64,000 nucleotides of DNA. It comes from Gammaproteobacteria bacterium (GTDB lineage: Bacteria > Pseudomonadota > Gammaproteobacteria > Chromatiales > Chromatiaceae). The notes below the pieces were generated by a model, which saw nothing but the letters and a program-made list of their open reading frames with translations, searched no databases and was not told the DNA's origin. Below, one piece after another: positions 36,699-45,855 of this stretch (the first letter of the stretch is position 1; each line of letters begins with the position of its first letter). A program made the translations under genes and the position numbers. Where the stretch lies: the NCBI GenBank assembly GCA_021773975.1, contig JAJFJN010000040.1, positions 54,397 through 118,396 of the forward strand, given 5' to 3'.

Positions 36699-36991
36699 AT
36701 ACTGAGGACGGCAAAACACCATTATTTCAGTAAACATAACCACTACATAAGCATATTATGAGCGGGCTGATGATCTCATTTTTAGCCCGGGCTTGTTCAA
36801 AGATTCCTGAGGGGCATCTCTGGCTACTAATGTGCGATACGTGCATACTTAAGCAAACAAGACTGTAGATAAAACTGTATAACTGCCAGCCTATTCAAAA
36901 TAGTCATAAGCCATTTTCCCAGCTAGAATCCTAGTCAAGACAACTACTCACAAAAACCTTTCCGTTAAATAACCAGATACCCATAATAAAA

Positions 36992-38443
36992 GTGCAATTT
37001 TTTGTCGTCCAACGCATCCTCGGCATCCTGTTAATGATGTTCAGCTTAACGATGCTGCCACCCATCCTGGTCTCCTGGTTCTATTCTGATGGAGCAGCCA
37101 TCGCATTTTTTGATGGTTTTGCATTAACGCTTGTTACAGGCGTACTTTTTTGGGGGCCTGTACGACACCAAAAAAAGGAGCTGCGTCTACGGGACGGCTT
37201 CATGGTTGTGATCATGTTTTGGACAGTGCTGGGTATAACCGGCTCGCTCCCTTTCATGCTGGCACATGAACCCCAGATGTCGATAACCGATTCGATATTT
37301 GAATCTATCTCTGGCCTGACAACCACCGGTGCTACGGTCATTATAGGCCTTGATGCATTACCGCACTCCCTGCTTTATTACCGACAACAGCTCCAGTGGC
37401 TAGGGGGCATGGGTATTATCGTGTTGGCGGTTGCTGTGCTGCCGATGCTGGGTATTGGTGGTATGCAGCTCTATCGGGCAGAGACACCTGGCCCCATGAA
37501 GGATAACAAGCTTACCCCGCGCATTACTGAGACAGCCAAGGCGCTGTGGTTTATCTACCTTGGGCTGACATTAGCTTGTGCCTTGGGCTATTGGGCGGCA
37601 GGCATGACGCTGTTTGATGCCATCTGCCACTCCTTTTCTACAATCGCTATCGGGGGCTTTTCAACCCATGATGAGAGCATGGGTTTCTTTGATAGTCGCT
37701 TGATTGAGATGATTGCTGTGGTCTTTATGCTGTTGGCTGGCGTCAACTTTGCACTGCACTTTGTGGCCTTACGATACCGCAATCTATGGGTTTATTTAGC
37801 TGACTCTGAGTTTCGCTATTATATGGTCAATATGGCCGTCGTCTGCGCTGTTGTAATCCTTACGCTGCATTCAACCGGAACCTATGAGGACTGGGATGAA
37901 TCCATTGCCCAAGGGATTTTCCAGACGGTCTCCATTGGCACCACAGCAGGATTCACTACGGCTGATTATTCAAGCTGGCCTGCCTTTATCTCCATCCTGC
38001 TATTGTTTGCCAGCTTTGTGGGGGGCTGTGCAGGATCAACAGAAAAGGGTATCAAGGTCATTCGTTATGTTCTGTTGATTAAACAGGGGTTGCGGGAGAT
38101 CTTTCGTTTGATCCACCCCAGTGCCCAAACCCCTATCCGTCTCGGTGGCAAAACAATTTCCACGCGGGTAGTGGAAGCTGTCTGGGGCTATTTCTCACTC
38201 TATGTGGCGAGTTTTATTTTGATGTATCTGGCGCTGGCGCTGCTGGGGATTGATCTGACAACGGCCTTTTCTGCAGTGGCGGCCTCTATCAATAATCTGG
38301 GGCCTGGCTTGGGTGACGTGGGGCTTAATTATGCAGGCTTAAGTGACCCGGCCAAGCTGATCCTCTGCTTTGCTATGGTTTTGGGGCGACTGGAGATTTT
38401 TACCCTGCTTGTCGTACTGAGTCCTGCTTACTGGAGAAGATAG
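36992..38443 (+). CDS. trkH: TrkH family potassium uptake protein
   Basis: Inner-membrane subunit of the Trk potassium transporter, 483 residues with about ten TMs arranged as four M1-P-M2 repeats. Filter-like segments include SGLTTTGATV, the first pore loop, and SIGTTAGFTT, with GGCAGSTEKGIK further on. Start is GTG 36992; the product begins like family members (RILGILLMMFSLTMLPP), so the start is sound despite no clear Shine-Dalgarno. The partner trkA is not in the window. A hairpin lies 50 bases after the stop. Confidence 0.95.
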   Translation: MQFFVVQRILGILLMMFSLTMLPPILVSWFYSDGAAIAFFDGFALTLVTGVLFWGPVRHQKKELRLRDGFMVVIMFWTVLGITGSLPFMLAHEPQMSITDSIFESISGLTTTGATVIIGLDALPHSLLYYRQQLQWLGGMGIIVLAVAVLPMLGIGGMQLYRAETPGPMKDNKLTPRITETAKALWFIYLGLTLACALGYWAAGMTLFDAICHSFSTIAIGGFSTHDESMGFFDSRLIEMIAVVFMLLAGVNFALHFVALRYRNLWVYLADSEFRYYMVNMAVVCAVVILTLHSTGTYEDWDESIAQGIFQTVSIGTTAGFTTADYSSWPAFISILLLFASFVGGCAGSTEKGIKVIRYVLLIKQGLREIFRLIHPSAQTPIRLGGKTISTRVVEAVWGYFSLYVASFILMYLALALLGIDLTTAFSAVAASINNLGPGLGDVGLNYAGLSDPAKLILCFAMVLGRLEIFTLLVVLSPAYWRR

Positions 38444-38492
38444 GCGCTATCTGAGCAGTGTCATCCCTGACACTATCCAGATAAATAGACAC

Positions 38493-38513
38493 CCCCGTCG
38501 CAAGCGGACGGGG
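38493..38513 (+). terminator. Hairpin after trkH, probable terminator
   Basis: Seven-base-pair stem CCCCGTC (38493-38499) with GACGGGG (38507-38513), seven-base loop. The following sequence is not T-rich, so termination may be weak or Rho-assisted. It separates trkH from the convergent DUF423 gene. Confidence 0.5.
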
Positions 38514-38605
38514 TATTAAAATGAATCACCTGAAATCAAAGACTTCATCGCAATGCTTTATAAACGCTGCAAACAGTTGAGAAAGCAATCCCAAGCGAGG
38601 TAAGT

Positions 38606-38977
38606 TTAACGCAACCGCCAAGCAGCAATGCAGAGGCACAACCAACCCGCAAGAAAAGCTATTCCACCAAAAGGTGTGATGATCCCCAATGTGCGAATGC
38701 CGGTCAGCCCCAGGGTATAGAGGCTGCCGCAGAATAGTAGGATACCTACCAGCAGCAACCAACCTGATGCACGTATCAAACGAGAATCCTTGTGTAATCC
38801 CAGCATTCCAACCAGGATTAACCCAAGACCATGTGGCATATGGTACAGGCTTGCCTTCTGATAGATAGCAAACAGATCCGGTGCCAGACGAACTTCAAGC
38901 ATATGAGCGCCAAATGCCCCCAGCGCAACGCTGAGCAAGCAATTTAGCGCGCCAAGTGAGATAAATAGACGAGGCAC
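38606..38977 (-). CDS. DUF423 family membrane protein
   Basis: A 123-residue inner-membrane protein of the DUF423 (YgdD) family with four hydrophobic helices. The N-terminus reads LGALNCLLSVALGAFGAHML, the family's hallmark, and the C-terminal part has TPFGGIAFLAGWLCL. Function is unknown. It lies 14 bases downstream of glk on the same strand, forming the tail of the 402-residue-protein/glk/DUF423 gene run. Confidence 0.93.
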   Translation of the reverse strand: MPRLFISLGALNCLLSVALGAFGAHMLEVRLAPDLFAIYQKASLYHMPHGLGLILVGMLGLHKDSRLIRASGWLLLVGILLFCGSLYTLGLTGIRTLGIITPFGGIAFLAGWLCLCIAAWRLR

Positions 38978-38991
38978 TATGGGGGGGTTGC

Positions 38992-39963
38992 CTAAAGCTG
39001 TGCCATGGCGTAACGGCCAGGCCCATAGAGTGCCACTTTATTATCCAGGATAACTTTGACTGGCATACGCTGGAGTAGTGGCTCCATCCGCCCTTTGTCA
39101 TGAAAGGCTTGTAGGAATCTACCATCCTGAAGCTTGGACAGGATCTTGGGAGCAATTCCACCACCGATAAAAACACCGCCGGTTGCCTGATGTTTCAGCG
39201 CCAAATTGCCTGTCTCAGCACCATAAAAACTGATAAACAGATCCAATGCTTCAACACTGATAGGACAGCTATCTTCCAATGCCGCCTCTGCAATGGTGGC
39301 TGCAGGATCATCGAAGTCTAAATAAAGTGGTTCGGTATGCTGATGGTGCTTGAGCAGGAACTGGTAGATCTCAACCAGTCCCGGTCCAGAAACCAGACGC
39401 TCCCAGCTAACATGCCCAAAGCGTTGAGCCAGATGTTCGAAGAGGGCAAATTCAAGTGCGTTGCGCGGTGCAAAATCACTGTGGCCACCTTCTGTGGCAA
39501 AGGGTCGGTAGTGTTCACTATCCCACTTGATAGCCCCTGCCTCACCCAGTCCTGTACCCGCAGCAATGATGCACTGATTGCCTTGTGCATCAGGGCTACC
39601 CTCTTGCAAGGTATGGAGGGCATCATCTGCCAATGCAGGAATACCCCAAGCCATCGCTTCCAGATCATTAAGCAACCAGACCTTAGTCAGCCTCAAGCCA
39701 TGCTCAATATCGGCTGCACTGACCTGCCAGGGAAGGTTGGTGGTTTTACAACGTCGATCCTTAATCGGACCCGCAACACCAAGGCAGGCATATTTACAGA
39801 CACCACCATGTCGGCTTAGATAATGTGCTACAACCTCATCCAGCGATGAACAGTTGTTACTGCGAAATACGGTTAATGATGAGGGCTGGAGTTGTCCTGT
39901 CTCTGTGTCAAAAACAGCAAGACGGGTATTGGTGCCACCGATGTCTCCAGTGAGTATTTTCAA
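38992..39963 (-). CDS. glk: Glucokinase
   Basis: ATP-dependent phosphorylation of glucose to glucose-6-phosphate, ROK/glucokinase family. 323 residues with N-terminal phosphate-binding motif GDIGGTNTRL, substrate segment WLLNDLEAMAWG and the AAGTGLGEA loop. Glycogen phosphorylase elsewhere in the window fits a glucan-using metabolism. It follows the unrecognised 402-residue gene by ten bases and precedes DUF423, so co-transcription is likely. Confidence 0.94.
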   Translation of the reverse strand: MKILTGDIGGTNTRLAVFDTETGQLQPSSLTVFRSNNCSSLDEVVAHYLSRHGGVCKYACLGVAGPIKDRRCKTTNLPWQVSAADIEHGLRLTKVWLLNDLEAMAWGIPALADDALHTLQEGSPDAQGNQCIIAAGTGLGEAGAIKWDSEHYRPFATEGGHSDFAPRNALEFALFEHLAQRFGHVSWERLVSGPGLVEIYQFLLKHHQHTEPLYLDFDDPAATIAEAALEDSCPISVEALDLFISFYGAETGNLALKHQATGGVFIGGGIAPKILSKLQDGRFLQAFHDKGRMEPLLQRMPVKVILDNKVALYGPGRYAMAQL

Positions 39964-39973
39964 TGTCTGTTCC

Positions 39974-41182
39974 TTATCTTTGGGTTTGCATATAGTAAGT
40001 AAACAGGATTGGACTCAGCTGTTTCAGCTCACTACGCAGTGGGATGCTGGCTGCATTGGGTAATGCTGCGCCAGGATTGGTTTTTTGGTGCAGGCGGTAT
40101 ATTACCTGATAAGTCTGGGTGCTGGTGCTTTGTTGTTCATTATCAAGTGCAGCCAGTTGATGTATTAATCCCGGTTGGCTCATGAGATGCCAGGCTGGAA
40201 ACAGTTCATTGGGTAGCTCAGGGTCTAAGTCCAGAAAGCGTTTCCATGCTTGCTGCAGTGGTAGTGCAGCCTGCTTGCCAATGAGATCAGCTGCATCTGG
40301 AAAATTCCAGCAGAGCTGAAAGTAGGCTTGTAAAGCAGCCGATTTGTTATGTAGGTGTTCATTGGCCCTGGCATAACGCCAGAGCAGTTCTACATGTTGC
40401 TGCCAGTCTGGCTCTGCCTGAATAGCGTTGATCACCTGCTGCCAATCGTATGCCTTAGTACCTGTATAGCTGGAATGAAGCTTTGGGCGCACTGGATCAA
40501 ACGGAGCACCTTCCAGTGCCATGGTGAGATGCCGCCAGTGGGGAACCAGTAGATTATGGCTAGCTGATCCCAGCTCATCTTCAGCCAATGGAGTCAGCTC
40601 CTCTTGAATATACACCAGGGTTTTTTGGGGATCTGTGATGACGCTATAGAGCTTCTGTTCAGCCCCAATCAGACGTTCCAGCGCACCCAGTCTGGAATGG
40701 CCGGGATCAGCATCAAACAGTAGCTGAAACAGACGCATGGCTTCACTGTTATTTCGATCAATCAGGGCTTGAACTGTTCGGTTGGCCAGGTTATTGGCGG
40801 TGGCATCCATAAATAGATCAAGCTGCGGCTGATTCTCAGACTTGCAGTATTTGGTGCAGAAAGATTGTTCTCGAGCAGGGTGCTGACTGAAACTGAGGGT
40901 GCCATCACCATCATCTCCCCAGATGCGGTAGCACAATGGCTCTGGCACCAGTTTGAGGGCAATTGCATAGGCTTCCGCCTGTTCAATCATCTGGCTAATC
41001 TGCGTTGGATCACCAAACATCACCTCTTCCAAGCGCAAGATATGCCCTGAGCGCCAGGCTTCGTAGTCACCGTAATCCAGGCGGCCTTCAGCCAATAGAA
41101 GATCCAGTGGTGTATACGCGCCTTGTTCCATGAGGAGCTGGTCAATGCAATCGTGAAGAGGGTTGTTCATGGGGGGAATCAT
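39974..41182 (-). CDS. Conserved-looking hypothetical protein, unrecognised
   Basis: A 402-residue soluble protein that I do not recognise. It is acidic, predicted mostly helical, with segments such as LFDADPGHSRLGALERLIGAE and YARANEHLHNKSAALQAYFQLC that look like helical repeats, possibly TPR-like. Two cysteines lie in CTKYC (about 109-113). No signal peptide or TM. It starts an apparent operon with glk ten bases downstream. An in-frame ATG at 41170 is a slightly shorter start option. A scaffold or regulatory role in glucose metabolism would be only a guess. Confidence 0.7.
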   Translation of the reverse strand: MIPPMNNPLHDCIDQLLMEQGAYTPLDLLLAEGRLDYGDYEAWRSGHILRLEEVMFGDPTQISQMIEQAEAYAIALKLVPEPLCYRIWGDDGDGTLSFSQHPAREQSFCTKYCKSENQPQLDLFMDATANNLANRTVQALIDRNNSEAMRLFQLLFDADPGHSRLGALERLIGAEQKLYSVITDPQKTLVYIQEELTPLAEDELGSASHNLLVPHWRHLTMALEGAPFDPVRPKLHSSYTGTKAYDWQQVINAIQAEPDWQQHVELLWRYARANEHLHNKSAALQAYFQLCWNFPDAADLIGKQAALPLQQAWKRFLDLDPELPNELFPAWHLMSQPGLIHQLAALDNEQQSTSTQTYQVIYRLHQKTNPGAALPNAASIPLRSELKQLSPILFTYYMQTQR

Positions 41183-41296
41183 ACCAATGGAGCAATAGAG
41201 TACTCCAGACTTCTTTAGCTATTTTGAAGTGTGCCGGTATATGAATGCTGCTACGCTATGGATGATTTTTAACCACCATCACTACAGAAAAACCAA

Positions 41297-41761
41297 ATGG
41301 CTGCCTATCTAATATCAAGCAAAGAGATCAGTAAACGCAAACGTCGTCCGCTCCTATGGGCCTTGGCCGGCCCTCTGGTAGGCATGGCAGATTATGGCCG
41401 TAACCCAGGCTCACCCGGAATGGCTCTGGCATTCGGCGGGCTGGTTGCATTGTTGCTGGCATTTTTCCACTGGCGAAAAAGTTTGCCTTTTTTATACTGG
41501 GCAGAAGCCCACTGCTTTCATATTAAATCCGATCATTTTCTAATTGAAGATCAAGAGAGCAGTGTTTCAATACCTTTCTCATCAATAAAGCATGTACTAG
41601 TGGCTGGAGAAAAAGGGAAGGAAGAGAGTATTGCCTTGGTACGTGAAAAAGATCTGGTTTATGAACTGCCTCTCTATGATGATTTTGATAATCTAATAAA
41701 AGAATTAGAGGCTAAGCTTGATCCTACAATTTTTATATATAGCCCATCTAACTCATCATGA
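41297..41761 (+). CDS. Small membrane protein with C-terminal beta domain, unrecognised
   Basis: A 154-residue protein with two probable TMs at about 18-32 and 42-58, followed by a roughly 90-residue region of alternating hydrophobic residues (FLIEDQESSVSIPFSSIKHVLV) resembling a PH-like membrane-protein fold. No known family is assigned. It stands alone, divergent to the 402-residue gene and just before the aquaporin remnant. Confidence 0.65.
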   Translation: MAAYLISSKEISKRKRRPLLWALAGPLVGMADYGRNPGSPGMALAFGGLVALLLAFFHWRKSLPFLYWAEAHCFHIKSDHFLIEDQESSVSIPFSSIKHVLVAGEKGKEESIALVREKDLVYELPLYDDFDNLIKELEAKLDPTIFIYSPSNSS

Positions 41762-41789
41762 ATTTGAACCCAAGCTATGGAAGCAATGA

Positions 41790-41966
41790 ATGTTAAGTAA
41801 TCGTTACCCCGAACAGTATAGTGATTTTATTGGGGAGTTTATAGGCACATGGATACGGGTGTTTTTTGGCTGTGGCTCTGTTGCAGTGACAGTATTATTC
41901 TCATCTCATAGCGGCCTATTTCAGCGCCCCAAAGAGATAGGCCAAATCATCTTCTGTCCATTGTGA
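41790..41966 (+). pseudogene. Truncated MIP/aquaporin-family gene remnant
   Basis: A 58-codon frame whose first 45 residues look like the N-terminus of a MIP channel: FIGEFIGTWIRVFFGCGSVA followed by a hydrophobic stretch and SGLFQ, matching the first TM and loop of aquaporin/GlpF proteins. Similarity ends near 41924, just after the 41916-41918 stop of the SNF2 helicase gene on the other strand, and the remaining residues are antisense to that gene. The rest of a channel (over 150 residues, NPA motifs) is missing. This is a remnant cut by a rearrangement at about 41920. Confidence 0.75.
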
Positions 41967-44900
41967 TGCAACAGCCCCTTTTTGTTCATACAAGCCATCA
42001 GCTAATCTCTGTTTGCGTGCTTGCATGGTTTGGATTCGCTCTTCCACCGTGCCTTCACAGATAAATTTATAGACAAACACCGGGTTTTTCTGACCAATAC
42101 GATGAGCACGATCAGATGCCTGATTTTCTGCAGCCGGATTCCACCAAGGGTCAAAATGAATAACCGTATCAGCCGCCGTTAGATTAAGCCCAACGCCCCC
42201 TGCTTTTAGGCTGATCAAAAACAGCGGGATATCGCCTGACTGAAATTGTTCTACCGGGGTACTGCGGTCGCGGGTACTGCCAGTGAGCTTGACATACTCT
42301 ATACCTGCTTTATCTACCGCCTGCTCAATGATCGCCAACATGGTTGTAAATTGAGAGAAGAGCAGGATACGCCGACCCTCTTCAATCATCTCTGGCAGCA
42401 TCTCCATCAACAGCTGCATCTTGGCAGACTCCTCTACCCGTCGGGCACTCTCCAATTTGACCAATCCAGGATCACAGCAGACTTGGCGCAACTTTAGCAA
42501 CGCATCCAAAATAATGATCTGGCTACCTGACACGCCTTTTTTATCGATCGCCTGACCGATGCGTTGCTGTACTGAGAGGCGAATGGCCTCATACAATTCC
42601 CGTTGTTGTCCTATCAATTCCACACTTTGCAGAATAGTGGTTTTGGGTGGCAGCTCTGTTGCCACCAACTGTTTTGTACGCCTCAAGAGGAAAGGTTTGA
42701 TACGTCGTTGCAATCGATTAGCGGCATCTTGATCAGCATGGCGCTCAATCGGCAGACGACAATGACGATGAAACTGTCGTGCCGTGCCAAGCAGCCCCGG
42801 CAGAATAAAATCAAATAGTGACCATAGTTCACCCAGGTGATTTTCCATGGGTGTACCCGTCAAGCAAATGCGATGTCTAGCTGAGAGCTGCCGAATGGCA
42901 TGGCTGGCTTTGGCTTTGGGGTTTTTAACCACCTGCGCTTCATCCAGCACCAGCAGATGGTAATTATGCTGTTGTAGCTGCTTAAGATCTCTTACTAGCA
43001 AAGGGTAGGTTGTAAGGATCAAATCATGCTGAGAAATACGATTAAATAACTTGTGCCGCTGACTGCCATGCAGAATCAATAGTTTTAGTGTTGGCGTAAA
43101 ACGTTGTACCTCTTTGCGCCAATTGCTGATAAGGCTGGTTGGAACGATAATCAGACTGGGGGCATCTGCTCTTCCCTGCTCTTTCTCCAATAACAGGTGC
43201 GCCAAAATCTGTATGGTTTTACCCAAGCCCATATCATCTGCCAGAATACCCGCCAGATTATATGCCCGCAGAAATTGCAGCCAATTAAGCCCTTGTTGCT
43301 GATAGATGCGAAGTTCTGTTTTTAGATTGATGGGTGGTGCACTCTCAGGAATGCAATTGACTTGTTGCAACTTTTTAGCCAGTTGTTTGCACTCTGTATC
43401 TCCTAACCAATGCAACTGCTGTTCTGTGCCTGCTGCCCCATCAAGCTCAGCCAAGCGTGTCAGCTGAAATCGATTAAGTTGAAGTTGTTGCGTTTGGCTC
43501 AATGCTCCTTCCTGTAACTCCAGAAGGGTGTCCAACAGAAAACGGACCCGCGCAAAGGGCAGGGGCAGCATGCGCCCATCCTCTAATGGGAGAATAATAG
43601 GGTGCGCATTATCTATTTGGCTATCTTCTCTGTTTGCCAACTCCTGAGATATTTTTTTTAAAGCCGGAAGTAGATTTAGATGACTGCCTGCAACCTCAAT
43701 ACCAATAGTGACATTAAACAGACCATTACCTGTGGATGTTATGTCAGTGAACCACTGATCCACATCAGCCAGATGATGTCTAAAGTTTGGATTGATCTCA
43801 ATCTGCCAATCCATCTCTTGTAGCTTGGATAGATGTTGTGATTGAAATACCAGCCAATTATTGGACTCTCCAGGCAGATTAAAACAGTAGCTACCCAGTT
43901 TATCAGTGCGATAATTATCAAGCTGGAAACCAAAACCAATGAGTTGCTCAATACAGTGCCCCTCAGCTTTATGATCCCGCTCAATACGCAACAGTTGATC
44001 ACCATTGAGTTGGGCAGGCGACTGTTTTGATCCTAGTTGTATTCCATGATATTGGAATGATAGCGTGGCAATATCACCCTGCAATGTACCGTTGTAATTG
44101 TGCAGTTGCAGATGAGGTTGTGGCTTGATAAAAGGGAGCCGCTTTACTGTTATCTGTTTAGCCGCTGGTATTTTTGCCTGTGGAAACTGGGCATTCAGAT
44201 TATTGATAATCTGATTAATCTCTTCGGGCGGTATCGGTGGTAATGTCACCAGTGCCGCAACTAATTCATCTGGCAAATTACTTTTAATGAGACCACAAAG
44301 ATTGTTGCCAGTGTCCAGATACCAAAGTCTATTATGATAAAAAATTGAAAGCTCATCTATCACAGTTAGCCAGTGAATAGTCTGATTGCCTACATCATCC
44401 ACAACCCACGAAGGCAAAGCCTCTACTGCCTCACCAAGTTGTATGGCCTTGGTTTGAATCTGCTTATAATGACAACGGCCGGTTTTTAATAAAACATCTA
44501 ATAACGCATTGCCTGGCATATCTTTGAGGCTGTTTTTATTAGGCGCATGAGCTAATACAGTTAATATATCAACATCTGTTTTTAGTAGAAAACGAGGGGG
44601 GATTCCACGTTGTATCCATTCCGGTTTATAGGGTCGTTCGTCAGTATAATTATTGTTATCTAATAGCCGTGCCGATATTGGTTTGATCTGGAGCTGATGG
44701 GACTCAGCATCATTTAGCGTCAAAATATAAAGCAAACGATGATGAACATCTGCTGGATACTCTCCAGCCCCCGTGTTAATTCTAGAGGTTTGTATATCCA
44801 AGGAATGATTGCATTCAGATATACCCGTTTTTTGCACTACAGTTTTGAGCAACACAGCCACTACATGTGAGCAGTTATGACTGGTTGCACAGGTACATTC

Positions 44901-45110
44901 ACCATTAATAGTTAAGTCATCGCTGCTGTTTTTTTGTACCTGGATATAAACACGCAATGGCCTGTTATCTGTCGGAATAATAGCGGTAACCAGTTGGCCA
45001 TTGCGCTGAATATTGGGGGCAGTAAAAGCCTGTTTTTCTAGTTCATGAAGGCCTTGCTCAATTTGGCTCAGACTAAAATAGGATTTTAGTTCTTCTAAAG
45101 AGTAGATCAT
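41916..45110 (-). CDS. SWIM-SNF2 family DEAD/DEAH helicase-like protein
   Basis: A 1064-residue Swi2/Snf2 ATPase. The N-terminus has a SWIM zinc motif (Cys72, Cys74, Cys80, His82 in CTCATSHNCSH). A long middle region is followed by the SNF2 core: DDMGLGKT Walker A, LLVLDEAQ motif II, LTGTPMENHLGELWSL motif III, then C-terminal helicase motifs SLKAGGVGLNL and DRAHRIGQ. Such proteins act on DNA-protein complexes in transcription or repair; the bacterial role is uncertain. It is unaccompanied by nuclease or methylase genes, so a defence role is not supported. Its 3' end abuts the aquaporin remnant. Confidence 0.93.
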   Translation of the reverse strand: MIYSLEELKSYFSLSQIEQGLHELEKQAFTAPNIQRNGQLVTAIIPTDNRPLRVYIQVQKNSSDDLTINGECTCATSHNCSHVVAVLLKTVVQKTGISECNHSLDIQTSRINTGAGEYPADVHHRLLYILTLNDAESHQLQIKPISARLLDNNNYTDERPYKPEWIQRGIPPRFLLKTDVDILTVLAHAPNKNSLKDMPGNALLDVLLKTGRCHYKQIQTKAIQLGEAVEALPSWVVDDVGNQTIHWLTVIDELSIFYHNRLWYLDTGNNLCGLIKSNLPDELVAALVTLPPIPPEEINQIINNLNAQFPQAKIPAAKQITVKRLPFIKPQPHLQLHNYNGTLQGDIATLSFQYHGIQLGSKQSPAQLNGDQLLRIERDHKAEGHCIEQLIGFGFQLDNYRTDKLGSYCFNLPGESNNWLVFQSQHLSKLQEMDWQIEINPNFRHHLADVDQWFTDITSTGNGLFNVTIGIEVAGSHLNLLPALKKISQELANREDSQIDNAHPIILPLEDGRMLPLPFARVRFLLDTLLELQEGALSQTQQLQLNRFQLTRLAELDGAAGTEQQLHWLGDTECKQLAKKLQQVNCIPESAPPINLKTELRIYQQQGLNWLQFLRAYNLAGILADDMGLGKTIQILAHLLLEKEQGRADAPSLIIVPTSLISNWRKEVQRFTPTLKLLILHGSQRHKLFNRISQHDLILTTYPLLVRDLKQLQQHNYHLLVLDEAQVVKNPKAKASHAIRQLSARHRICLTGTPMENHLGELWSLFDFILPGLLGTARQFHRHCRLPIERHADQDAANRLQRRIKPFLLRRTKQLVATELPPKTTILQSVELIGQQRELYEAIRLSVQQRIGQAIDKKGVSGSQIIILDALLKLRQVCCDPGLVKLESARRVEESAKMQLLMEMLPEMIEEGRRILLFSQFTTMLAIIEQAVDKAGIEYVKLTGSTRDRSTPVEQFQSGDIPLFLISLKAGGVGLNLTAADTVIHFDPWWNPAAENQASDRAHRIGQKNPVFVYKFICEGTVEERIQTMQARKQRLADGLYEQKGAVASQWTEDDLAYLFGALK

Positions 45111-45211
45111 TTAACTATTGGTAGAGTAAAAAATATGGAATTAAACAGCAGTGCAATAATCATAAATAGGGGATGGAAATTTATCACATCTCACGCTATT
45201 AAGGAGCTTTA

Positions 45212-45748
45212 ATGCCAGCTAATAACAACTCTCCGGAAAACACCCATAGGCGACTGGGAAAAATGATGATGATTGCTGCCTGGGTTTTGGCAATTGGGTT
45301 ATTAACTCTATTTTTTAATGGCATTCTTGATCGCCAATACAACCCTAATCAACAGTTAAATTCAGTAGCCACCTTGAATGAGCCACTTGAGATCGTGCTG
45401 GTTCGGAATAAATATGGCCATTATGTCGCCACCGGTGAGATCAATGATGAAGCCGTTGTCTTCCTGTTGGATACAGGAGCAACAGATGTTGCTATTCCTG
45501 ATACCCTGGCAAGGCGTTTGAACTTAAAGCGGGGCGCTCAATTTACAGCCAATACAGCAAATGGGCAGGTCAGATCCTGGCGTACCCATTTGAAGCGTGT
45601 CAACCTTGGTGGGATTGAACTTGCCAATGTCCGCGCCTCAATATTGCCCAGCATGACCGGTGATGAAGTACTATTGGGCATGAGCTTTCTTAAGCAATTG
45701 GAATTGATTCAGCGGGGAGAGACATTAACGATCAGGAATCTTAAGTAA
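45212..45748 (+). CDS. Retropepsin-like aspartic protease, membrane-anchored
   Basis: A 178-residue protein with an N-terminal TM at about 17-37 and a single retropepsin domain: active Asp87 in LLDTGAT, flap region FTANTANGQVRS and LLGMSFL. This is the bacterial clan AA type (TIGR02281), which works as a homodimer in the periplasm. AAGGAG lies upstream of the ATG. A 16-base-pair terminator follows. Natural substrate is unknown. Confidence 0.92.
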   Translation: MPANNNSPENTHRRLGKMMMIAAWVLAIGLLTLFFNGILDRQYNPNQQLNSVATLNEPLEIVLVRNKYGHYVATGEINDEAVVFLLDTGATDVAIPDTLARRLNLKRGAQFTANTANGQVRSWRTHLKRVNLGGIELANVRASILPSMTGDEVLLGMSFLKQLELIQRGETLTIRNLK

Positions 45749-45777
45749 AACTGCTAATTTTAATAGCTATAAAACAA

Positions 45778-45812
45778 TCAGGGCGCAATATGCTATGCAT
45801 ATTGCGCCCTGA
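45778..45812. terminator. Bidirectional terminator
   Basis: Perfect 16-base-pair stem, 45778-45793 with 45797-45812, and loop TAT. It lies between the convergent retropepsin and HU-like genes and could end both. T-runs on either side are short. Confidence 0.85.
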
Positions 45813-45855
45813 CTGTTATTGCGATACGCCAATGACAGGCGTTATGCAAATTAGC

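Noticed and set aside
36761..36793. CGGGCT-AGCCCG stem with T-run after the START-domain gene as a terminator
   Set aside because: The T residues lie in the loop rather than after the stem, so it does not fit an intrinsic terminator.
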